Part shown: piece after piece, positions 58,281 to 64,000 of the stretch
How positions within the stretch are numbered: the first letter of the stretch is position 1
Layout: each line of letters begins with the position of its first letter
Virus record (IMG/VR): IMGVR_UViG_3300030389_002443
Coordinates: 1-64,000 of that record
DNA: 64,000 nucleotides
Reading direction: 5' to 3' (one strand)
Source of the DNA: a virus
Notes under the pieces: model-generated
Told to the model about the DNA's origin: nothing
Database searches by the model: none
The model's input: only the letters and a program-made list of their open reading frames with translations
Made by a program: the position numbers and the translations under genes

Positions 58281-59174
58281 TTACATTGTTTGGTGTGAAT
58301 ATAATACATTGAACCATTCTGATTTAGTGAAAGGTTGTTTTTGTTGTGGGCCAGCAGGTGGTGGGTTAGCAGGTGGTGGGCCTGTTCTTGTTCCTGCTGG
58401 TGGTGTACCTGCTACTGGTCGTTTAATGTCTCTACCATGTAGTTTACCTTTGTTTTGTTCTGCTTGTAATTGTGCTTCTAATGCTTCAAGTCTTGGTCGT
58501 GCAGCAGGATTACCAGCAACTTCCGCTTTCATTTGTTGTATCTGATTATTTAAATCTTGAATAACTTGTGGGTCTGGTCGAGCAGCCACATTTGCTTGAG
58601 TGGGTGATGGGACATTTGTTTGTGCGCCTCTTGGTTGATTGGGACTAGGTGTTACCATTTGCCCTAATCTTTGTTTGCCATATCCTGCCGCACTACGTAA
58701 AGCACCTAAACCACCTTTTACCCCTCTTAATGCTAATTTACCTGCTCCTGCTGCTAACTGACTCCTATAACTTTGTCCTGCTGCACCGAATGGTACTTGA
58801 TTTTGAGATGAGGCTTGATTATTTATATTCCTAATTTGCGCTGGAGTCATACCAGATTGTTGAAGGTATGTTACTTCTTCTCTACTTAAATTTCTAAATT
58901 GAGGGTGTGGGTTTGCTTTTGCTTGTGCTTGAAGTTCATTACCTTGTTCTGGTTTGAGAGTTATTGCATCTGCTCTCCCTTGTACTGCTTGTTGTGGTGT
59001 GGGCTTTCCTTGAGGTTGTTGTTGCCGTTGTTGCATTCGTTGTCTCTCTGCTGCTGTCGGTGGGCCTCGTCTTCTTCGAGTTTGAGGATTGGCTGGTTGA
59101 GCAATAGGAAGCCCTACGTCCAACGTACCTTGTTGCTTACCTCGTTGCTTAAGAATATCAAACCATTCACTCAT
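58281..59174 (-). CDS. Disordered Gln/Pro-rich protein with ILK-like tag at both ends
   Basis: 297 residues from MSEWFDILKQRGKQQG, a variant of the late tag. The end PFTKSEWFNVLYSHQTM repeats SEWFxxL at the C-terminus. Between them the chain is Gln-, Pro-, Ala- and Arg-rich, probably disordered, with one Gly/Ala-rich helical part. Located between tail tube and tail chaperone. May be a scaffold or linker that brings tagged proteins together. Confidence 0.6.
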   Translation of the reverse strand: MSEWFDILKQRGKQQGTLDVGLPIAQPANPQTRRRRGPPTAAERQRMQQRQQQPQGKPTPQQAVQGRADAITLKPEQGNELQAQAKANPHPQFRNLSREEVTYLQQSGMTPAQIRNINNQASSQNQVPFGAAGQSYRSQLAAGAGKLALRGVKGGLGALRSAAGYGKQRLGQMVTPSPNQPRGAQTNVPSPTQANVAARPDPQVIQDLNNQIQQMKAEVAGNPAARPRLEALEAQLQAEQNKGKLHGRDIKRPVAGTPPAGTRTGPPPANPPPAGPQQKQPFTKSEWFNVLYSHQTM

Positions 59175-59316
59175 TTTCTTCAACTACTGTTTCTTCTTTT
59201 TTCTTTCTAGACTTGCGTTGTTTCTTTGGCTTAGGAGGATTTTTCTTAGCCTCTAATACTCTTAATTTAGGAATTGCTTCTCTACGATGAGATTTTAAAT
59301 TAATTGTTTTTTCCAT
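59167..59316 (-). CDS. Small basic protein (49 aa)
   Basis: MEKTINLKSHRREAIPKLRV, then a Lys/Arg/Pro stretch (KPKKQRKSRKKK) and an acidic end. Overlaps the start of the next gene by eight bases. Function unknown. Confidence 0.5.
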   Translation of the reverse strand: MEKTINLKSHRREAIPKLRVLEAKKNPPKPKKQRKSRKKKEETVVEENE

Positions 59317-59321
59317 CTAAA

Positions 59322-61079
59322 TCACCCTTGTAATACCCAGTGTGTTTTCACTGTGCATGAATTCAAAGTTCTAGGCATAATTGTAGCATCTACAATGAAA
59401 GGACTGTTATCTTCTGGTATTGGGAAGTTAGCCGCACTAATAAAATAATCTGTGAATTTCAATGTAATGTTTTCACCATTTTCTTTTGTAAAAAGTAACT
59501 CAATCATTTGTGCGCTAGTGCTTGGATTTTCTGCATCATTTAATAATTGGTCAAACAATAATGAATCTGTAACTAAACCACTTAATGTAATCTCATACAT
59601 TCTTTGTGCTGGTAAAATTGATTTTGAACCTTTCTTATAATTACCGACAAATCTTTTTTCTTGTAAGTTATTGTTTATTGTTAATGTAAAGTTTGATATT
59701 TTCAAAAACTGTTGGCCGAATATGCTTAAACTACCATCATGGAAAAAGAATGGTTTTAGGAACTCTTCTACACTAGCATTTGCTCCACCAGCACCAGAGC
59801 CAAAGTTGATTAAACTCCTATCATCTGTTACTCCTCTTCTTGCTAAATAAGCCGCAGCGACAGAAGATGTATCATTACCTTGTGGTTTTATAATTTGCTT
59901 TGTCATTAAATCCATGCTCATTTTAAGTTCTTCACCTTCATTAGCCATTAAAGTTAAAGTATTGACTGTATTACCTGTTGCTATTCTTGTAAAAACTTCA
60001 TCACTTACTGTTAATGTTTTTGATGTCCCATCATTAGCAGTAGTCGAGTAACTTTGGTTTGTACCGTCTGATAACATTGATTGTGTAGGTGAACCTTTGT
60101 TGATTACATGTTCTAATGTAAAGGAAGGCAATTCACTACCATTGGCTTCTCCAAAAGTATAGGTGATTGCATTATCTATTTCACCATCTGCTCCAACAGT
60201 TGAATGTGTTAGTAGTTCTAAAGTTTCAGTTGCACTTGCTACATGTGCTTCCGCAGTTATCCCTAAATCAGAAGGTATTGCTGGTGGACATGAAACATTG
60301 TCAACACTTCGGTAAAAGAACGGGCCTTGTTCTAACATCCCAGAATTATTTCCACTAGAACCATCATCTAAATAAAATCCAGTGGTGGTTGTTGTAACAA
60401 ACATATCAGTATAGTTATCAACTCCTGTAAATGTAGCATTTATATTAGTACATTTACCTAACGCATAATACAACCATGTTCCTTGATTAGCACTAACTTC
60501 AAAGGCCCCTCCTGCTGCGTTTTCCATTCCTTTAAATTGGAAAGTAAAATTTCTACTTCCTCCAAGAGCAAGATTCTTTTGTAATACTTCTATTTCTGGA
60601 TTAGGGAAAGTAATAGTGTTTACTATTCCTAACCAATTATCTGCGAGCAATGTAGGTTGGGCTTGACCACCATCATCATTTGTTTTAGGGCCGAAAACTG
60701 GCGCACCAAACTTTCTTATAATGATATAAGTATTATCACCAGTTCCACTATGGTATTCTTCATTGAAATAAAGTTTATTATAACTGTTACCAGAAATAAC
60801 TCTACTGTGTACGAGAGTTCCATCATCTTTAATAAAATCAGCAATACAACCACTATAGACACTATCTGTTAACAAATATTTATCAGTAAATGCTACTCCA
60901 CTGTTATTAAATTGAGATTTAAGGTCGGCTAAATCAAGTTCATATTGTCCTCTAGTTTTATCTGTGGACGTGGTTGAACTGCTAAATGCCCCGTCTTTAA
61001 ATCCTAAAAATAAATCACTCTCTGGGACTAATGTTACTGATGCACCAGACCCCATCCATACTTCACTATTCGTTACCAT
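59322..61079 (-). CDS. Probable major tail tube protein (585 aa)
   Basis: Abundant Ser/Thr/Asn/Gly beta structure; starts MVTNSEVWMGSGASVTLVPE. Upstream of the tail chaperones and tape measure, where tube proteins are encoded. Long for a tube protein, with an inserted module (SGCIADFIKDDGTLVHSRVI) similar to repeats in the hub. Assignment by position and composition. Confidence 0.6.
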   Translation of the reverse strand: MVTNSEVWMGSGASVTLVPESDLFLGFKDGAFSSSTTSTDKTRGQYELDLADLKSQFNNSGVAFTDKYLLTDSVYSGCIADFIKDDGTLVHSRVISGNSYNKLYFNEEYHSGTGDNTYIIIRKFGAPVFGPKTNDDGGQAQPTLLADNWLGIVNTITFPNPEIEVLQKNLALGGSRNFTFQFKGMENAAGGAFEVSANQGTWLYYALGKCTNINATFTGVDNYTDMFVTTTTTGFYLDDGSSGNNSGMLEQGPFFYRSVDNVSCPPAIPSDLGITAEAHVASATETLELLTHSTVGADGEIDNAITYTFGEANGSELPSFTLEHVINKGSPTQSMLSDGTNQSYSTTANDGTSKTLTVSDEVFTRIATGNTVNTLTLMANEGEELKMSMDLMTKQIIKPQGNDTSSVAAAYLARRGVTDDRSLINFGSGAGGANASVEEFLKPFFFHDGSLSIFGQQFLKISNFTLTINNNLQEKRFVGNYKKGSKSILPAQRMYEITLSGLVTDSLLFDQLLNDAENPSTSAQMIELLFTKENGENITLKFTDYFISAANFPIPEDNSPFIVDATIMPRTLNSCTVKTHWVLQG

Positions 61080-61102
61080 TTTTTTTTCACCTACTTACTT
61101 AC

Positions 61103-61666
61103 TTACGGTAAGGCCACTGCATACTTTTGTAATTCTATCTGAACTTTGTACCCAAACAGCCTTTTGGCTCGGTCATTCGACTCCGTTCTACCCCTTAAAT
61201 ATATAAGGTCGAAAGAATTAGAATCTCCACTAACTGTCACCTTCGCTCCTTTGCGATTCGCCTCAAGTCTATGACGGACAATTTTATACAAATTTTCTAG
61301 TCTATCTCTAGCAAAATTGGCATCACTTGCCCCTCTATCGTCTTGTATTGTGCGAATATGTAATGTTAATGTGTAGATTTCATTCCTAATATCATAGGCT
61401 ACTGTAGGATAATTTATTGTCTGAGAATCCTCAAAAACTACTATGAGGTCAGAAGAAGATTCTCCAGCAGCCGCAGTAGATAAATCATAAGCCCTACCTT
61501 TGTTTTTTGTCATGTTGCGAATGTCTATAATTGTTGGAGTTACTTGATGTGCAGCAGGTATAGATAATGAAGAAATTGAACCTGCCCATGTATTAGTTCC
61601 ACCATATTGGCTAGTAGCAATATTAGTACCTTTTAACAACTCAACAACATAGGTTACTTCATCCAT
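61103..61666 (-). CDS. Probable tail terminator/completion protein (187 aa)
   Basis: MDEVTYVVELLKGTNIATSQ, then a beta-alpha domain (YDIRNEIYTLTLHIRTIQDD) with a helix LENLYKIVRHRLEANR. The layout and position before the tube gene resemble gpU-type tail terminators. No sequence signature proves it. Confidence 0.5.
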   Translation of the reverse strand: MDEVTYVVELLKGTNIATSQYGGTNTWAGSISSLSIPAAHQVTPTIIDIRNMTKNKGRAYDLSTAAAGESSSDLIVVFEDSQTINYPTVAYDIRNEIYTLTLHIRTIQDDRGASDANFARDRLENLYKIVRHRLEANRKGAKVTVSGDSNSFDLIYLRGRTESNDRAKRLFGYKVQIELQKYAVALP

Positions 61667-61670
61667 AATA

Positions 61671-61826
61671 TCACTTTAATTTTCTTGCATCTTTAGCCCA
61701 TAAATCTAACGCCTCAGATAGTATATCTTCTTGACTTAATCTTCTAGCAAATGCGCCAAACCCTGCCTCAGCAAACATAGCCTCTAAATCTTGTACATCT
61801 TTCATGTATTGTTTCAAAGACTTCAA
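61671..61826 (-). CDS. Small helical late protein (51 aa)
   Basis: A TTG start overlaps the previous stop (TTGA), or ATG at 61805. YMKDVQDLEAMFAEAGFGAF ... ILSEALDLWAKDARKLK is all helical. The frame fills the gap between two structural genes almost exactly, supporting it as real. Function unknown. Confidence 0.5.
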   Translation of the reverse strand: MKSLKQYMKDVQDLEAMFAEAGFGAFARRLSQEDILSEALDLWAKDARKLK

Positions 61827-62941
61827 TCTACCAACACCACCGTACTCTTGTATGCATTCAATGTTTCATTTGCTTCTAAAGTTAATAAATCATATTTTTC
61901 TCTAGGAGTAATTTGATTACCACTTTCACCAATCAACACTGTTGAATCATCATGACGCAATATTTCACAACACGCTAATTTTGTAGCGGCTTCTGCAATA
62001 CTTGCTGGCACTCTTTGATTACCTGCGATATAAGTTACTCTTATTGAATTAGATAATGAAAATGGGAACTTTTTTCTAAAGAAGATTCTGCCTTCATGCC
62101 CTATTGTCCAGAAGTTACTCAATCTACCTAACTCTTCTTTATCTGTAAATCCTGTAACAGTTATACCATGTGCGTTCAAAGTAGATGAACTACCATTAAG
62201 ATAAATTAAACAATTAGCCCCATCATCACTAGGTAATAAAGACGATATTACTACTTTATTATTATTTTCAGAATCTAATGTTGCATAGAAAAAGTCTGAT
62301 ACTTGTTTAGCACCTGTACTATCAGTTTGTGCTTTTGCTTGAGTTGCACCAGTTAGTGTAGATGTGTTAGCAGGGAATGTTTCATTGATTAGTGCTACAA
62401 GTTCTTCTGCCGCAGTTTGATTACCATAAGTTGAATCAAATCTAGAATCAGTAGTTCCTGCTAATAAATTAAACACTAAACCACCATTAGGTAATTTAAG
62501 ATTGATTTGTGTAGTATTACTTTGAATAGCAGTAAAATCATCAAAGTTAACTGTGGCAGTAGCAGATGCTAAATCCAAATAATTGTTTCCTTCGTAGATT
62601 TCTAACCTTATGAGTTTACGAATGTGTGGATTATCTAACTGAACAAACCCTACATAATCTACAAAATCAGTAGGTATTGCAACTACATTACTTGTGAATG
62701 AAAAGTTGTGGTACTCATCTCTATAAATTATAGGTCGCCAAGATGTTCCTGTGATACTATCTATCCTATCTTCTACATTTCTTATTATCGTACCTACTTC
62801 TGCTGAGGTAGGATTAGTTGAAGAACTGAAAGCAGGTATTTGTAACATTGCTGCTATGAGAGTATCTGTTGTATAATAGCCATCTCCATTATTATAATTA
62901 GGGGCTATTGCTGTCCTATCAGATGGTGATATGTATTTCAT
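61823..62941 (-). CDS. Probable head-tail connector protein (372 aa)
   Basis: IIRNVEDRIDSITGTSWRPI near residue 50 and the C-terminal AATKLACCEILRHDDST ... YDLLTLEANETLNAYKS match the helical parts of gp6/adaptor-type connectors. The middle is an inserted beta domain rich in Ser/Thr/Asn. Position next to the head side of the late genes supports it. Confidence 0.55.
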   Translation of the reverse strand: MKYISPSDRTAIAPNYNNGDGYYTTDTLIAAMLQIPAFSSSTNPTSAEVGTIIRNVEDRIDSITGTSWRPIIYRDEYHNFSFTSNVVAIPTDFVDYVGFVQLDNPHIRKLIRLEIYEGNNYLDLASATATVNFDDFTAIQSNTTQINLKLPNGGLVFNLLAGTTDSRFDSTYGNQTAAEELVALINETFPANTSTLTGATQAKAQTDSTGAKQVSDFFYATLDSENNNKVVISSLLPSDDGANCLIYLNGSSSTLNAHGITVTGFTDKEELGRLSNFWTIGHEGRIFFRKKFPFSLSNSIRVTYIAGNQRVPASIAEAATKLACCEILRHDDSTVLIGESGNQITPREKYDLLTLEANETLNAYKSTVVLVD

Positions 62942-64000
62942 GCAGTGGCCTCCTCAATGTATCGCTTTAATGATTCCATATTATTTTTTAAATGTTTCCA
63001 CAAATCATTTTTGATTTGTAAATCATCAGTTTTTATATCTCTCCCCACATTATCTAACGAAGAAGGTTTATCTGGAGAAAGCAATTCTTCTATAGTAGGC
63101 TCTCTTCTTGTTTCTCCTCTAGTTGGCTGGTAAGTTACTAATTCTTCTAGAGGAATTGCTTTGATTGTTGCTTTACCTAATAAGTCATTTTCTTTAATTT
63201 CTATTTTTATATCATAAGTAAAAATTATGAACGGGTTTAATAAGTAATCAGAATTACTTACAGTGCCAACTTTATCCTTCCAAAACTTATCTTCTAATTC
63301 ATTAAACCAATCAACACCATCAAAAAAAGCCTCTAAAATTTTTCGTTTTTTTGCCTTACTATCTTCACCTTGCAATTGCTCTTTTATTTTTTTTGCAAAT
63401 CCTTTTCTACTATCAAATTTAACAGAGGCTAATTCTTGTGGTTCTTTATAACTTCTACCCCACTTTATAGGGAATTCTTTACCTAGCATTTCTTTTAATT
63501 GTTCCTGTAAAAATGTTTTAGTAGATGGTTCTGGTAACGCAGTATAAGAAAAAATATTATCTTTAAATTGTACATTAGAATTTTGATATTCCATTTTTCT
63601 CCATAGGCTTTCTTCTCGTTTTATTCTAAAATCCATAGGTGTTCTTTCTAAGAACGTTTCTGTTAATCGAGTCCTAAGACCTGTGAATTCTGACTTTGGA
63701 GTATTTATATTTTTAAATGTCCAATCCTTTAATGCCTCGTCTACAAAATTAATATCTAAATTTAATTTCTTTTTACCATCCTCATTTGATTCAGTTCTTT
63801 TTTGCACTGCTGTATCTATTCTTTCATTTTCTAATTTTGTAAACGCTTCTTTTAGATATTCTTTGGTTCGTTCTAAATTAGGATTTTCTTTTTCTGAAAA
63901 TCTTTCTTCAATGTCAGCCATATAAGCAGGTAATAAATTGCAAATAATTTCTCCCTTGTCATAACATCCTATGAGCCAATCTAAAAGATGTTCTTTAATA
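62938..64000 (-). CDS. Late structural protein, partial at the right edge
   Basis: An ATG at 63921 gives 327 residues (MADIEERFSEKENPNLERTK), but the frame is open from there to the window edge (KEHLLDWLIGCYDKGE just before it), so the gene probably starts outside. Charged and helical N-terminal half, mixed C-terminal half. Its four-base overlap with the connector gene places it among head-proximal proteins. Not recognised. Confidence 0.6.
   Translation of the reverse strand, partial: IKEHLLDWLIGCYDKGEIICNLLPAYMADIEERFSEKENPNLERTKEYLKEAFTKLENERIDTAVQKRTESNEDGKKKLNLDINFVDEALKDWTFKNINTPKSEFTGLRTRLTETFLERTPMDFRIKREESLWRKMEYQNSNVQFKDNIFSYTALPEPSTKTFLQEQLKEMLGKEFPIKWGRSYKEPQELASVKFDSRKGFAKKIKEQLQGEDSKAKKRKILEAFFDGVDWFNELEDKFWKDKVGTVSNSDYLLNPFIIFTYDIKIEIKENDLLGKATIKAIPLEELVTYQPTRGETRREPTIEELLSPDKPSSLDNVGRDIKTDDLQIKNDLWKHLKNNMESLKRYIEEATA

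Overview
The window looks like the interior of a tailed-virus genome infecting an archaeon. The DNA is AT-rich, almost fully coding, and packed with small genes whose starts and stops overlap (ATGA, TAATG, GTGA). Virion genes (tail tube, tape measure, tail assembly chaperone with a frameshift, baseplate hub, fibres) sit beside an archaeal-type information-processing set: family B DNA polymerase, PCNA, RFC small subunit and a putative small RFC large subunit, a PriS/PriL-like primase, an XPF/Hef-type nuclease, an ATP-dependent ligase, a RadA/Sak4-like ATPase and a TFB transcription factor. This set, with a GroEL-type chaperonin, resembles published magroviruses of marine Group II Euryarchaeota (Poseidoniales). 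That assignment is inference; no host gene is present to confirm it.

Layout. (1) 1-3564, minus strand: late genes whose products nearly all begin with the same short peptide, M-x-W-x-x-I/V-L-K. (2) 3565-4116: divergent control region. (3) 4117-9115, plus: small early genes of mostly unknown function. (4) 9116-12860: a mixed regulatory region with a DUF932 gene on the minus strand, a few small plus-strand genes, a dispersed palindrome centred on CCATATGG, a strongly folded candidate RNA (about 11905-12290) and an AT-rich region with inverted TCTCA/TGAGA arrays that could be an origin. (5) 12864-14301, minus: three small proteins, two clearly membrane-spanning, and a complete HMG-CoA lyase. (6) 14399-25479, plus: many small zinc-binding proteins, an HNH protein, a ThiS/ubiquitin-like protein ending in Gly-Gly-Phe, a second folded RNA candidate, TFB, an E1/ThiF-like enzyme, a JAB/JAMM peptidase, and a GroES-like/GroEL pair. 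(7) 25476-41814, plus: the replication and repair operon. (8) 41970-64000, minus: the tail and connector genes, entering from beyond the right edge.

How it fits together. Early plus-strand genes probably take over transcription (TFB), protein folding (GroEL/ES) and possibly protein tagging (ubiquitin-like protein, E1, JAB). The replisome then copies the genome, and late minus-strand genes build the particle. Several replication proteins end in PCNA-binding-like tails (TLEDWF, TLEDYI, GLEDW). The DNA polymerase gene is split before motif C, with two small genes in the gap.

The most unusual points are the viral ubiquitin-like/E1/JAB set, the shared N-terminal tag on otherwise unrelated late proteins, HMG-CoA lyase in a virus, two plus-strand RNA candidates with G-U-containing stems, and two families of dispersed regulatory repeats. 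Terminase, portal and major capsid genes were not recognised here and presumably lie outside the window. All homology statements are from motif recognition, not database searches.
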